In this document: positions 16,488-26,027 of the stretch, in pieces
How the letters are laid out: each line of letters opens with the position of its first letter
Position numbering within the stretch: the stretch's first letter is position 1
NCBI RefSeq assembly: GCF_030646165.1
Contig: NZ_JAUTDO010000008.1
Location: 141,161 to 205,160, forward strand
Length of the DNA: 64,000 nucleotides
Direction: 5' to 3'
Origin: Conexibacter sp. CPCC 206217
GTDB lineage: Bacteria; Actinomycetota; Thermoleophilia; Solirubrobacterales; Solirubrobacteraceae
The notes under the pieces: generated by a model
Told to the model about the DNA's origin: nothing
Seen by the model: only the letters and a program-made list of their open reading frames with translations
The model's database searches: none
Translations under genes and position numbers: made by a program

Positions 16488-18626
16488 TCATGCGATCCGC
16501 CGCAGGACCTTCAACGAGCGCGACCGCACCAGCAGCTCGCTGCGCGCCTCGAAGCGGCCTTCGCCGGGCACGATTCTCGCCTCGTAGGTGCACAGCTCGT
16601 GCGTCCAGGCGCCGCCGTACGCGGCCGCCGGCAGCGTGAACGTCGCGTCGTCGTGATGGGCGTTGAACAGCAGCAGGAACGAGTCGTCGAGGATCCGCTC
16701 GTTTCTGATCGTGCGCGTCGCGGTCGCCTCGCCGTTGAGGAAGACCCCCAGCACGAGGCTCTCGGGCGCGTCCCAGTCGCGCTGCGTCATGCGGTGGCCG
16801 TCGGGCCGGAACCACCACACGTCGGGGAGCCTGTCGCCCTCCGGATCCGCGCCGCGCAGGAAGTCGTGGCGGCGGAAGATCGGGTGGTTGCGGCGCAGCT
16901 CGATCAGCCGCCGCGTGAACGCGACCTGCTCTCTGCGGTCTTCGAGCAGGCTCCAGTCGTACCAGGAGATCTCGTTGTCCTGGCACCAGGCGTTGTTGTT
17001 GCCGCCCTGCGTGCGGCCCAGCTCGTCGCCGCCGAGCAGCATCGGCACGCCCTGCGACAGCACCAGCGTCGTCAGCAGGTTGCGCTGCTGACGACGGCGC
17101 AGTCTGGCGATCGTCGGGTCGTCGGTCTCGCCCTCGATGCCGCAGTTCCAGGAGCGGTTGTCGTCGGTCCCGTCGCGGTTGCTCTCGAGGTTCGCCTCGT
17201 TGTGCTTCTCGTTGTAGGTGACGAGATCGCGCAGCGTGAAGCCGTCGTGCGCGGTGACGAAGTTGATCGACGCGAACGGGTCGCGGCCGTCGGCCTCGTA
17301 CAGGTCGGCGGAGCCGCTGAAGCGCTGCGCGAAGTCCGCGACGCCGGCCGCACCGCGCCAGAAGTCGCGCATCGTGTCGCGGTAGATCCCGTTCCACTCG
17401 CTCCACAGGACCGGGAAGTTGCCGACCTGGTAGCCGCCGGGGCCGACGTCCCACGGCTCCGCGATCAGCTTCACCTGGCTGAGGATCGGGTCCTGGTGGA
17501 TCGTGTCGAAGAACGCCGACAGGCGGTCGACGTCGTACAGCTCGCGCGCCAGGGCGCTGGCGAGGTCGAAGCGGAAGCCGTCGACATGGCACTCGGAGAC
17601 GAAGTAGCGCAGCGAGTCCATCAGCAGGCGCAGGACGGCCGGCTGGCGCGCGTCGAGCGTGTTGCCCGTGCCGGTGTAGTCCATGTAGTGACGCAGGTCC
17701 TCCGGCACGAGCCGGTAGTACGTGCGGTTGTCGACGCCCTTGAACGACAGCATCGGCCCGAGGTGGTTGCCCTCGGCGGTGTGGTTGTAGACGACGTCGA
17801 GGATCACCTCGATTCCCGCTCTGTGCAGCGCCTTCACCATCCCCTTGAACTCGCGCACCTGCTCGCCGTGCTGGCCGGTCGCGGCGTAGGCGGCGTGGGG
17901 GGCGAAGTAGCCGATCGAGCTGTAGCCCCAGTAGTTGGTCAGGCCCTTGTCGAACAGGAAGCTCTCGTCCACGATGTGGTGGATCGGCAGCAGCTCGACG
18001 GCGGTGACGCCCAGCTCCTTGAGGTACCCCAGCGCCGCCTCGGAGGCGAGCCCGGCGTAGGTGCCGCGCAGGTCCTCGCGCACCTCCGGGTGCGTCATCG
18101 TGAAGCCTCTGACGTGGGTCTCGTAGATGACCGTGTCGTGCCAGGAGTTCCTCGGCGGGTGGTCGCCCTCCCAGTCGAACGAGGCGTCCACGACGACCGA
18201 CTTCGGGATCGCCGGCGCGGAGTCCTCGTCGTCGCGCTCCATGTCGGCGTCGTCGGGCACGTCGGCACCGCCGGGCACGTACGGCAGCGTGTTCGCCTTG
18301 TCCCAGCCGACGCCACCCTCGATCGCCTTCGCGTAGGGGTCGATCAGCAGCTTGGCGGGGTTGAAGCGGTGGCCGCTTCTGGGGTCGTACGGTCCGTGGA
18401 CGCGGTAGCCGTAGCGCTGGCCGGGCCCGATCCCCGGCACGTAGCAGTGCCAGTGGTGTGCTCTGACGTGCTCCAGCTCCAGCCGCGTCTCACGGCCGTC
18501 CTCGTCGAACAGGCAGAGGAAGATCCGCTGCGCGTACTCGGAGAAGATCGCGAAGTTGACGCCCTCCCCGTCCCACGTCGCGCCGAGCGGGAACGGCTCG
18601 CCGAGCCACAGCTCGTAGGCGCTCAT
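16488..18626 (-). CDS. glgX: Glycogen debranching enzyme (GlgX/TreX)
   Basis: A 712-aa GH13 isoamylase-type protein that cleaves alpha-1,6 branches of glycogen. An N-terminal CBM48 domain (GEPFPLGATWDGEGVNFAIF) precedes the barrel with ILDVVYNHTAEGN, nucleophile Asp354 (GFRFDLASAL), acid/base Glu in LIAEPWDVGPGGYQ and TAHDGFTLRD. Location between treZ and treY indicates the TreX role: supplying linear maltodextrins for trehalose synthesis. ATG 18626 overlaps the treZ stop (ATGA). Confidence 0.97.
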   Translation of the reverse strand: MSAYELWLGEPFPLGATWDGEGVNFAIFSEYAQRIFLCLFDEDGRETRLELEHVRAHHWHCYVPGIGPGQRYGYRVHGPYDPRSGHRFNPAKLLIDPYAKAIEGGVGWDKANTLPYVPGGADVPDDADMERDDEDSAPAIPKSVVVDASFDWEGDHPPRNSWHDTVIYETHVRGFTMTHPEVREDLRGTYAGLASEAALGYLKELGVTAVELLPIHHIVDESFLFDKGLTNYWGYSSIGYFAPHAAYAATGQHGEQVREFKGMVKALHRAGIEVILDVVYNHTAEGNHLGPMLSFKGVDNRTYYRLVPEDLRHYMDYTGTGNTLDARQPAVLRLLMDSLRYFVSECHVDGFRFDLASALARELYDVDRLSAFFDTIHQDPILSQVKLIAEPWDVGPGGYQVGNFPVLWSEWNGIYRDTMRDFWRGAAGVADFAQRFSGSADLYEADGRDPFASINFVTAHDGFTLRDLVTYNEKHNEANLESNRDGTDDNRSWNCGIEGETDDPTIARLRRRQQRNLLTTLVLSQGVPMLLGGDELGRTQGGNNNAWCQDNEISWYDWSLLEDRREQVAFTRRLIELRRNHPIFRRHDFLRGADPEGDRLPDVWWFRPDGHRMTQRDWDAPESLVLGVFLNGEATATRTIRNERILDDSFLLLFNAHHDDATFTLPAAAYGGAWTHELCTYEARIVPGEGRFEARSELLVRSRSLKVLRRIA

Positions 18627-20482
18627 CGGGCGCTCACCAGGGCGCCCGAGAGGGCGGGGAGCTCGACGGCCGCGCCGACCTCGGCGTCGTCGTCGGCACT
18701 CGCGTCAGCCGCTTGCACCGCCGCGTTCGCACGCAGCTCGGTCGCGCCCGGGTGCGTCGCGAGCACCAGCCGCGCGGCGTCGCCGCCGGCCGGCACCGTC
18801 GCGGGCACCGCGCCGAAGTTCATCAGCAGCGTGTGCTCGCCGCGGTGCACGCGCAGGCAGCCGGTCAGCGGATCCAGTTCGACCGCGTCGACGTCGTCCT
18901 GGCCCAGCTCGCGGCGCGTGCGCAGCAGGTCGCGGTAGAGCTGCGCCAGCTCGGGGTCCGCGGCGCGCGTCAGCTTCGAGCGCTCGAACGTCGCGAGGGC
19001 CTGTGGATCGGGTACTTCTTCGCCGCTGAAGGCGGCGAACGCGGCGAACTCGCGACGGCGTCCCTCTCTCGTCGCGATCGCGATCTCCGCGTCGATGTGG
19101 TCGCTGAAGAAGAGGAACGGTGCGTCCTCTCCGTATTCCTCGCCCATGAAAAGCATGGGGGTGAACGGTGCCAGAAGCACGCAGAAGGCGGCGAGCGGTC
19201 GCACTTCGCGCGGCAGCCGATCGCCGAACGCGCGGTTGCCGACCTGGTCGTGGTTGGCGCTGAAGACGACGAACTGGCGTGCCGGCCGGTCCAGCGCGGG
19301 AGCGCCGAAACGGCGTCTGCGCGAGGGCGAGTAGTCGCCGTCGAAGACGAACGGGCGCTGGAACGCCTTCGCGATCTGCGCCAGCTCGCCGAAGTCGGCG
19401 TAGTAGCCCTCGCGCTCGCCGGTCAGCACGACGCGGATCGCGTGGTGGAACTCGTCGGCCCACTGCGCGTCGCAGCCCCAGCCGCCGAGCCGCTGCGGGC
19501 GGATCACCTTCGGATCGTTGAGCGCGCTCTCGGCGATCACGATCGGCGCGTGCGGCGGCGCGACGGTCGCGCCGTCGCCCGATGCGGCGCGCGCGGCGGC
19601 GACGGCGGCGGCGCGCTCGGCGCCCGCGGCATGCACCCGCGCCGCGATCTCGCTGACGATCGGGCGGGCGGAGTCGTCGTAGATCGCGTGGATCGCGTCC
19701 AGGCGCAGGCCGTCGATGCCGAAGTCGCGGACCCAGCCCTCGGCACTCTGCAGCACCCATTCGCGGACCGGATCGCACTGCTCGTCGTCGTAGTTGATCG
19801 CCTTGCCCCACCACGTCTCGTGCTTGGCGGTGAAGTAGGGGCCGAACGCCTCCATCGCCTTCACGCCGGAGGCGCCGAGGTGGTTGTAGACGGCGTCGAG
19901 GATCACGCCGAGGCCGGCGTCGTGGGCGGCCGCGACGAGGCGAGCGAGCCCCTCCGGACCGCCGTAGCTCGACTGCGCGGCGGAGATGTAGACGCCGTCG
20001 TAGCCCCAGCCGTGGTGGCCGGGGAACTCGGCGACCGGCATCAGCTCGATCGCGGTCACGCCCAGCTCGGCAAGCCCGGCGAGCTGCGGGATCGCGGCGT
20101 CGAACGTGCCCTCGGCGGTGAACGTGCCGACGTGCAGCTCGTACAGCACGAGCCCGTCGGGGTCGACGCCGTGCCAAGCGCCGGCGCCGCGTGCGAGCCG
20201 CCGCGGGTCGACGACCCGCGAGCTCCCGCGCAGCCCGTCCGGCTGCCAGCGCGTGGCGGGATCGGGCAGCGCGTCGCCGTCGAGCACGAAGCGGTAGTCG
20301 TCGCCGTGCGCGGCCGCCAGGGTGACCGACCAGAAGCCGGCCTCCTCGGGCGCGAGCGGGTGGCGCTCGCCGCGCAGCTCCAGCTGAGGGCTGCGCTCCG
20401 GCGCCCACACCCGGAACTCGACTGTCCCGTCGCCCAGCGGCGTCGCGCCGTGGCGCCGCTCCCACGGATACGCCGTCGTCAA
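18623..20482 (-). CDS. treZ: Maltooligosyltrehalose trehalohydrolase (TreZ)
   Basis: A 619-aa GH13 enzyme that releases trehalose from maltooligosyltrehalose. After an N-terminal beta domain (VEFRVWAPERSPQLELRG) the barrel shows VTAIELMPVAEFPGHHGWGY, ILDAVYNHLG, nucleophile Asp262 (GLRLDAIHAIYD), acid/base Glu in IVIAESALNDP and SANHDQVGNRA. I chose TTG 20482 as start because it overlaps the glgB stop as TTGA, like the other junctions in this operon, and puts the family's first conserved residues (YPWERRHGATPLG) at position 5. The next ATG would be well inside the domain. Confidence 0.95.
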   Translation of the reverse strand: MTTAYPWERRHGATPLGDGTVEFRVWAPERSPQLELRGERHPLAPEEAGFWSVTLAAAHGDDYRFVLDGDALPDPATRWQPDGLRGSSRVVDPRRLARGAGAWHGVDPDGLVLYELHVGTFTAEGTFDAAIPQLAGLAELGVTAIELMPVAEFPGHHGWGYDGVYISAAQSSYGGPEGLARLVAAAHDAGLGVILDAVYNHLGASGVKAMEAFGPYFTAKHETWWGKAINYDDEQCDPVREWVLQSAEGWVRDFGIDGLRLDAIHAIYDDSARPIVSEIAARVHAAGAERAAAVAAARAASGDGATVAPPHAPIVIAESALNDPKVIRPQRLGGWGCDAQWADEFHHAIRVVLTGEREGYYADFGELAQIAKAFQRPFVFDGDYSPSRRRRFGAPALDRPARQFVVFSANHDQVGNRAFGDRLPREVRPLAAFCVLLAPFTPMLFMGEEYGEDAPFLFFSDHIDAEIAIATREGRRREFAAFAAFSGEEVPDPQALATFERSKLTRAADPELAQLYRDLLRTRRELGQDDVDAVELDPLTGCLRVHRGEHTLLMNFGAVPATVPAGGDAARLVLATHPGATELRANAAVQAADASADDDAEVGAAVELPALSGALVSAR

Positions 20483-22719
20483 GAGTCGGTCCCTTCCGGC
20501 ACGAGCCAGACGACGCCAAGCGGCGGCAGCACCAGCTCGGCCGAATGCGGCTGGCCGTGCCACGGGACGCCCTCGGCGAAGACGCCGTCGCCGTTGCCGA
20601 TGCCCGCGCCGCCGTATTCGGCCGCGTCGGTGTTGAGCGCCTCGACCCAGCGGCCGCCGCGCGGCAGCCCGACGCGGTAGGTCTCGCGCGGGATCGGCGA
20701 CAGGTTCGCGACGCAGACGAGCAGGTCGCGCGTGTCGCCAGAGCGCGGATCGGCCGGATCCAGCCTCCCGCCGCGCGCGAACGCGATCACGTTGCGCTCG
20801 GCGTCGTTGGGCTCCAGCCACCAGAATCCAGCGGGCTCGAAGTCGACCTCCCACAGCGCGGGCCGATCCCGGTACACGTGGTTCAGATCGCGCACGACGC
20901 TCTGCACCCCGCGATGCCCGTCCTGCTCCAGCAGGTGCCAGTCGAGCGAGCGCTCGTGGCTCCACTCCTGCTCCTGCGCGAACTCCTGGCCCATGAACAG
21001 CAGCTGCTTGCCCGGGTGCGCCCACATGAAGCCGTACAGCGCGCGCAGGTTGGCGAGCTGCTGCCAGCGGTCGCCGGGCATCTTCGACAGCAGCGAGCCC
21101 TTGCCGTGCACGACCTCGTCGTGGCTCAGCGGCAGCACGAAGTTCTCGCTGAAGGCGTAGTGCATCGCGAACGTCAGCTCGTGGTGGTGGTAGCGCCGAT
21201 ACACCGGATCCTGCTTGAAGTATTCGAGCGTGTCGTGCATCCAGCCCATGTTCCACTTGAAGCCGAAGCCGAGCCCGCCGACGTAGGTCGGGCGCGAGAC
21301 GGCCGGCCACGAGGTCGACTCCTCCGCCGCGGTCATCACGCCGGGCACGCTGCCGTACAGCAGCTCGTTCATCTCCTTCAGGAACTGGACCGCCTCGAGG
21401 TCCTCGCGCCCGCCGAACTCGTTCGGCACCCACTCGCCCTCCTCGCGCGAGTAGTCGAGGTAGAGCATGCTCGCGACCGCGTCGACGCGCAGGCCGTCGA
21501 CATGGAACTCGCGCGCCCAGAAGAGCGCGCTCGCGAGCAGGAAGTTCTTCACCTCGGTGCGGCCGAAGTTGAAGATCAGCGTGCCCCAGTCCGGGTGCGC
21601 GCCGCGGCGCGGGTCGGAGTGCTCGAACAGCGCGGTGCCGTCGAAGCGCGCGAGCGCCCAGACGTCGCGCGGGAAGTGCGCGGGGACCCAGTCGAGCAGC
21701 ACGCCGACGCCGCGCTCGTGCATCCGGTCGACGAACTCGCGAAAGTCGTCCGGCGTGCCGTGGCGCGGGGTGGGGGCGAAGTAGGAGGTGACCTGGTAGC
21801 CCCAGGAGCCGGGGAACGGGTGCGCCATCACCGGCAGCAGCTCGACGTGGGTGAAGCCCATCTCCACCACGTAGTCGGCCAGCTCGTCCGCGAGCTCGCG
21901 GTAGGAGAGCATCCGGTCGCCCTCCTCCGGTCGCCGCCGCCACGACGGCAGGTGGACCTCGTAGATCGAGGTCGGGATCGCGAGCTGGTCGGCCTCGGCG
22001 CGGCGCGTCAGCCAGTCGGCGTCGCGCCAGGCGTGGTCGGTCGCGTGCACGATCGAGTTCGTCTCCGGCGGAATGTCGGCGGCGAACGCGAACGGGTCGG
22101 CGTGCAGCACCAGCTCGCCGCCGGCGCCGCGGATCTCGAACTTGTAGCGGTCGCCGCTCCTGACGCCGGGCACGAACAGCTCCCAGACGCCGGAGGAGCC
22201 GAGCCCGCGCATCGGATGCAGGCGCCCGTCCCAGCCGTCGAAGTCGCCGACGACGCTGACCGAGCGCGCGTTCGGCGCCCAGACCGCGAACGCGGTGCCC
22301 TCGACGCCGTCGAGCGTGCGCACGTGCGCGCCGAGCCGCTCGTAGAGGCGCTCGTGACGCCCCTCCGCCAGCAGGTGCTCGTCCAGTTCGCCGAGCGTCG
22401 GCGCGTGGCGGTACGGATCGTCGACCGGGAACGCGCCGTGCTCGCCGTAGTCGACCGCGAGGCCGTATCTGAGCGGCAGCTCCGCGCCCGGGACGACGCC
22501 CTCGAACAGGCCGGCGACGTGGACCCGCTGCAGCTCGACCGGCTCACCGCCGTCGGGGTGGACGGCCACGTGCAGCGCGTCCGGCCGCCACGCGCGCACG
22601 ACGACGCCGCCGTCTGGGCCGGCCGGGTGCGCGCCCAGCAGCCGGTGCGGGTCGCGCAGGTCGCGCGCCAGCAGCGCGGCGAGGTCCGCGTCGAAGGTGT
22701 CGGGACGGAGCAGTGTCAT
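20479..22719 (-). CDS. glgB: 1,4-alpha-glucan branching enzyme (GH13)
   Basis: A 746-aa GlgB that introduces alpha-1,6 branches. There is an N-terminal extra beta domain (residues about 1-115), then CBM48 (GTAFAVWAPNARSVSVVGDF), then the barrel with HVELLPVMAHPFPGSWGYQV, nucleophile Asp413 (GLRVDAVASMLYLDYSR), acid/base Glu in TAAEESTSWP and LPLSHDEVVHGKGSL. Length is normal for actinobacterial GlgB. ATG 22719 overlaps the maltokinase stop. In this operon it branches the linear polymer made by GlgE; the GH57 protein at 7852 may be a second branching activity. Confidence 0.97.
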   Translation of the reverse strand: MTLLRPDTFDADLAALLARDLRDPHRLLGAHPAGPDGGVVVRAWRPDALHVAVHPDGGEPVELQRVHVAGLFEGVVPGAELPLRYGLAVDYGEHGAFPVDDPYRHAPTLGELDEHLLAEGRHERLYERLGAHVRTLDGVEGTAFAVWAPNARSVSVVGDFDGWDGRLHPMRGLGSSGVWELFVPGVRSGDRYKFEIRGAGGELVLHADPFAFAADIPPETNSIVHATDHAWRDADWLTRRAEADQLAIPTSIYEVHLPSWRRRPEEGDRMLSYRELADELADYVVEMGFTHVELLPVMAHPFPGSWGYQVTSYFAPTPRHGTPDDFREFVDRMHERGVGVLLDWVPAHFPRDVWALARFDGTALFEHSDPRRGAHPDWGTLIFNFGRTEVKNFLLASALFWAREFHVDGLRVDAVASMLYLDYSREEGEWVPNEFGGREDLEAVQFLKEMNELLYGSVPGVMTAAEESTSWPAVSRPTYVGGLGFGFKWNMGWMHDTLEYFKQDPVYRRYHHHELTFAMHYAFSENFVLPLSHDEVVHGKGSLLSKMPGDRWQQLANLRALYGFMWAHPGKQLLFMGQEFAQEQEWSHERSLDWHLLEQDGHRGVQSVVRDLNHVYRDRPALWEVDFEPAGFWWLEPNDAERNVIAFARGGRLDPADPRSGDTRDLLVCVANLSPIPRETYRVGLPRGGRWVEALNTDAAEYGGAGIGNGDGVFAEGVPWHGQPHSAELVLPPLGVVWLVPEGTDS

Positions 22720-24122
22720 TGGATCGGCTCCTCCAGCAGGCGCGCGATCGCCGCGGCGGGGATCGGCACCCAGTCGGGTCGGTGGTCGAGCTCGTAGCGC
22801 AGCTCGTAGACGGCCTTCTCCAGCTCGAAGATCGACAGCAGCGTCTGCGTCGCGGCGGTGCTCGGCGGCAGCAGCGTGGGCTCGACGGCGGCGAGGTAGC
22901 CCTCCAGGAACGCCTCCCGCGCCTGCTGCTCCCACGCCTCGTCGACCTCGACGCCGCGCTGCAGCCTGGCCGCGAAGACGGCGTACGCGAGCGAGCGCAG
23001 CAGGCCCGCGACGTCTCTCAGCGGCGAGCCCTTGCGGCGCCGGTCGCGCAGCGCGCGCGCCGGCTCGCCCTCGAAGTCGAGCAGCACCCACGAGTCCGCG
23101 ACGCCGTCGCGGCCGGGCACGAGCAGCGTCTGGCCGAGGTGGAAGTCGCCGTGGTGGCGGATCAGCCGCCCGACGCCGCCGAGGTGCGAGACGAGCCGCA
23201 GCCGGTCGCGCGCCTCCTCGCCGCGGCCGGCGATCGACGCGAGTCGCTCGTCGTCGCCGGGCAGGTCGAGGAACAGCCGCTCGATCTGCTCGTCGATCGT
23301 CGCCGTCATCAGCGGCAGCGCCTCCTCGCTCGCCTCCTCGGGCGCGAACGCGGGGTCGTTCATGTCGGACGCGAGCACGCTGTGCATCGCGCCGACGACG
23401 GCGCCGAGGTCGCGCAATCGGGTGAGCAGCGCGGCCGGCTCGTCGGCGAGACCGTCGAGCACCAGCTCCCAGCCGTCGATCCCGCCCTGTACGAGCCGCT
23501 GCGCGACGCCGAGCGTCGCGTCCATCACCTCGCCGGCGTACTCGTACCAGCCGCCCAGCTGCGCGATGTGCGGGAAGCCGTGCGCGGTCAGGAAGCGCAC
23601 CATCTCCAGCTCCGGGTTCTCGCCCGGCTCGAGTCTGCGAAACGCCTTCAGCACCAGCCGCTCGTCGAGCACGACCGACGAGTTCGACTGCTCGGCGCCC
23701 ATCGGCCGCGCCGGCGGGTCGCCGAGCGGCGGGGCGCTGGTGTCGTCGAGCCATCGGAACGCGACGCGCGACTCGTCGCCGACCGACGCCTGCTCGCGCA
23801 GCATCGCCGACAGCCCGTCGATCGCCTGCGGGTCGACGAGCGCGTCGTAGACGGTCGCCTCGCCGAGCTGCTGCACGACGCCGCGCTCCCAGCCCTCGCC
23901 CGCCGGCCGCGCGGCCAGCAGCAGCTGGTAGAGGTCGTGCGTGCCGCCGGGGAAGCGCGCCTCGACGATCGCCAGCGCCAGCGGCGGCGGCCCGTCGTGC
24001 AGCACGATCGTGTCGAGCACGCGGACCTGCGCCAGCTCGCGCGACTTCGCGCCGAACCAGCGTCGTTCGGCCAGCCATTCGGCCAGCAGTCGCTCGTCCA
24101 GCTCGTGCAGATCAGGCAGCAT
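22716..24122 (-). CDS. mak: Maltokinase (Mak/Pep2)
   Basis: A 468-aa kinase-fold protein that phosphorylates maltose to maltose-1-phosphate with ATP. Family marks are the N-terminal LAEWLAERRWFGAKSRE, the catalytic HHGDFHLGQTLL near residue 320, and LLDFEGEPARALRDRRRKGS, which carries the metal-binding Asp and the characteristic basic stretch. It is separate from treS; in many bacteria the two are fused. Its start overlaps the treS 3' end by 11 bp and its stop overlaps glgB (ATGA). It supplies the donor used by GlgE. Confidence 0.95.
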   Translation of the reverse strand: MLPDLHELDERLLAEWLAERRWFGAKSRELAQVRVLDTIVLHDGPPPLALAIVEARFPGGTHDLYQLLLAARPAGEGWERGVVQQLGEATVYDALVDPQAIDGLSAMLREQASVGDESRVAFRWLDDTSAPPLGDPPARPMGAEQSNSSVVLDERLVLKAFRRLEPGENPELEMVRFLTAHGFPHIAQLGGWYEYAGEVMDATLGVAQRLVQGGIDGWELVLDGLADEPAALLTRLRDLGAVVGAMHSVLASDMNDPAFAPEEASEEALPLMTATIDEQIERLFLDLPGDDERLASIAGRGEEARDRLRLVSHLGGVGRLIRHHGDFHLGQTLLVPGRDGVADSWVLLDFEGEPARALRDRRRKGSPLRDVAGLLRSLAYAVFAARLQRGVEVDEAWEQQAREAFLEGYLAAVEPTLLPPSTAATQTLLSIFELEKAVYELRYELDHRPDWVPIPAAAIARLLEEPIQ

Positions 24123-25938
24123 CGGACGAGTCCTTCCGTTCGTCGTCATCGCCATGGTTCGTACCCGCGTCGCCGGTGCCGATCGCAACGGTCGCGTCGC
24201 CACCGCCCGCGCCGGCCGCGTCGCCGTCGTCCTCGCCGCGCAGCAGGAACCAGAAGAAGCCGCGCGGGGCGAGCGTCAGCAGGTACGGCAGCTCGCCGAT
24301 GCGAGGGAATCTGGTGCGCCCGAACATCTCCTCGGGCCAGCGCCCCTCGAAGGCCGACAGGTCCAGCTCGACCGCCTGCGCGCTGCGCGCGAGGTTGTGG
24401 ACGCAGAGCGCGATGTCGTTCTCGTACCGGCGGATGTGGGCGAACACCTTCGTGTTGGAGGGCGACAGCGGCTCGTACGTGCCGACGCCGAAGACCGGAT
24501 GCTCCTTGCGCAGCGCGATGAAGCGCTTCAACCATCGCAGCAGCGAGGTCGGCGTGCGCAACTGGGCCTCGACGTTGACGGCCTGGTAGCCGTAGACGGG
24601 GTCCATCAGCGGCGGCGCGTACAGCTGCGCGAAGTCCGCGCGCGAGAAGCCGCCGTTGCGGTCCCCGGTCCACTGCATCGGCGTGCGGACGCCGTCGCGG
24701 TCGCCGAGGTAGACGTTGTCGCCCATGCCGATCTCGTCGCCGTAATAGAGCACCGGACTGCCGGGCAGCGAGAACATGATCGCCGTCATCAGCTCGATCT
24801 CGTCGCGGCCGTTGTCCAGCAGCGGCGCCAGCCGGCGGCGGATCCCGAGGTTGAGCTTCATGCGCGGATCCTTCGCGTACTCCGCATACATGTAGTCGCG
24901 TTCCTCGTCGGTCACCATCTCGAGCGTCAGCTCGTCGTGGTTGCGCAGGAACAGACCCCACTGGCAGTTGCCGGGGATGTCGGGCGTCTGCTCCAAGATC
25001 TCGTACATCGGCGTCGCGTCCTCGCGCCGCAGCGACATGAACATCCGCGGCATGACGGGGAAGTGGAACGCCATGTGGCACTCGTCGCCGTCGCCGAAGT
25101 ACTCGACGACGTCCGACGGCCACTGGTTCGCCTCCGCCAGCAGCACGCGATCCGGGTAGGCGGCGTCGACCTCCTTGCGCACGCGTCTGAGGAAGGCGTG
25201 CGTCTCGGGCAGGTTCTCGCCGTTGGTGCCGTCGCGCTCGAACAGGTACGGGACGGCGTCGAGGCGGAAGCCGTCGAGGCCGAGGTCGAGCCAGAAGCGC
25301 AGCGCGTCGAGCATCGCCTCCTGCACGGCCGGGTTGTCGTAGTTGAGGTCCGGCTGGTGACTGAAGAAGCGGTGCCAGTAGTAGGCGCCGGCGACCGGGT
25401 CCCAGGTCCAGTTCGACGGCTCCGTGTCGACGAAGATGATGCGCGCCTCGGAGTAGCGCTCGTCGGTGTCGGACCAGACGTACCAGTCGCGCTCGGGCGA
25501 GCCGGCGGGCGCTCTGCGCGCGCGCTGGAACCACTCGTGCTCGCTGGAGGTGTGGTTCATCACGAGGTCGGCGATGATCCGCATCCCGCGCTCGTGCGCG
25601 GCGTCGATCAGCGTGCGCACGTCCTCTATCGTGCCGTAATCCGGATGGACGGCGTAGAAGTCGGCGATGTCGTAGCCGCCGTCGCGCAGCGGGGAGGCGT
25701 ACATCGGCAGCAGCCAGATGCAGTCGATCCCCAGCCACTGCAGGTAGTCGAGCTTCTCCGTCAGACCGCGCACGTCGCCGGAGCCGTCGGCGTTGGCGTC
25801 GAAGAAGCCGCGCAGGTGGATCTCGTAGAAGACCGAGGTCTTGAACCAGAGCGGATCGCTCTCGAACCAGTGCGACGGGGTGTAGGCGGCGCGGCTGCCG
25901 GGCGGCGGCGCGGAGGGAGGCGTCGGCTCAGCGCTCAT
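24112..25938 (-). CDS. treS: Trehalose synthase (TreS)
   Basis: A 608-aa GH13 isomerase that interconverts trehalose and maltose. The N-terminal WFKTSVFYEIHLRGFFDANA, nucleophile Asp227 (GFRLDAVPYLFERDGTN), acid/base Glu in LLAEANQWPSDVVEYF and LRNHDELTLEM are hallmarks. About 50 residues after the barrel end in a Gly/Asp-rich tail of low complexity. ATG 25938 has an upstream GGAGG (minus strand, spacing 7 nt) lying inside a 30-aa ORF that links it to glgE. It supplies maltose to the adjacent maltokinase. Confidence 0.97.
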   Translation of the reverse strand: MSAEPTPPSAPPPGSRAAYTPSHWFESDPLWFKTSVFYEIHLRGFFDANADGSGDVRGLTEKLDYLQWLGIDCIWLLPMYASPLRDGGYDIADFYAVHPDYGTIEDVRTLIDAAHERGMRIIADLVMNHTSSEHEWFQRARRAPAGSPERDWYVWSDTDERYSEARIIFVDTEPSNWTWDPVAGAYYWHRFFSHQPDLNYDNPAVQEAMLDALRFWLDLGLDGFRLDAVPYLFERDGTNGENLPETHAFLRRVRKEVDAAYPDRVLLAEANQWPSDVVEYFGDGDECHMAFHFPVMPRMFMSLRREDATPMYEILEQTPDIPGNCQWGLFLRNHDELTLEMVTDEERDYMYAEYAKDPRMKLNLGIRRRLAPLLDNGRDEIELMTAIMFSLPGSPVLYYGDEIGMGDNVYLGDRDGVRTPMQWTGDRNGGFSRADFAQLYAPPLMDPVYGYQAVNVEAQLRTPTSLLRWLKRFIALRKEHPVFGVGTYEPLSPSNTKVFAHIRRYENDIALCVHNLARSAQAVELDLSAFEGRWPEEMFGRTRFPRIGELPYLLTLAPRGFFWFLLRGEDDGDAAGAGGGDATVAIGTGDAGTNHGDDDERKDSSDAA

Positions 25939-26027
25939 GAGGTTGCCTCCGCCCGCAGGAACGAGCCGCCAGGCGAGCTCTTGCGGCCGAATGCGAGACC
26001 TCTGGTCGCAGCATCTGGCGCGCTCAT
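25935..26027 (-). CDS. 30-aa ORF bridging glgE and treS by double ATGA overlap
   Basis: ATG 26027 overlaps the glgE stop (ATGA) and its own TGA overlaps the treS ATG (ATGA), so three reading frames join end to start with no gap. The peptide (MSAPDAATRG at its start) resembles nothing known. The dozen bases around both ATGA sites are nearly identical (ACCTC...ATGAGCGC), as if the junction had been duplicated. The ORF has no ribosome binding site of its own but contains that of treS. It may act as a coupling relay or be a non-functional spacer. Confidence 0.4.
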   Translation of the reverse strand: MSAPDAATRGLAFGRKSSPGGSFLRAEATS

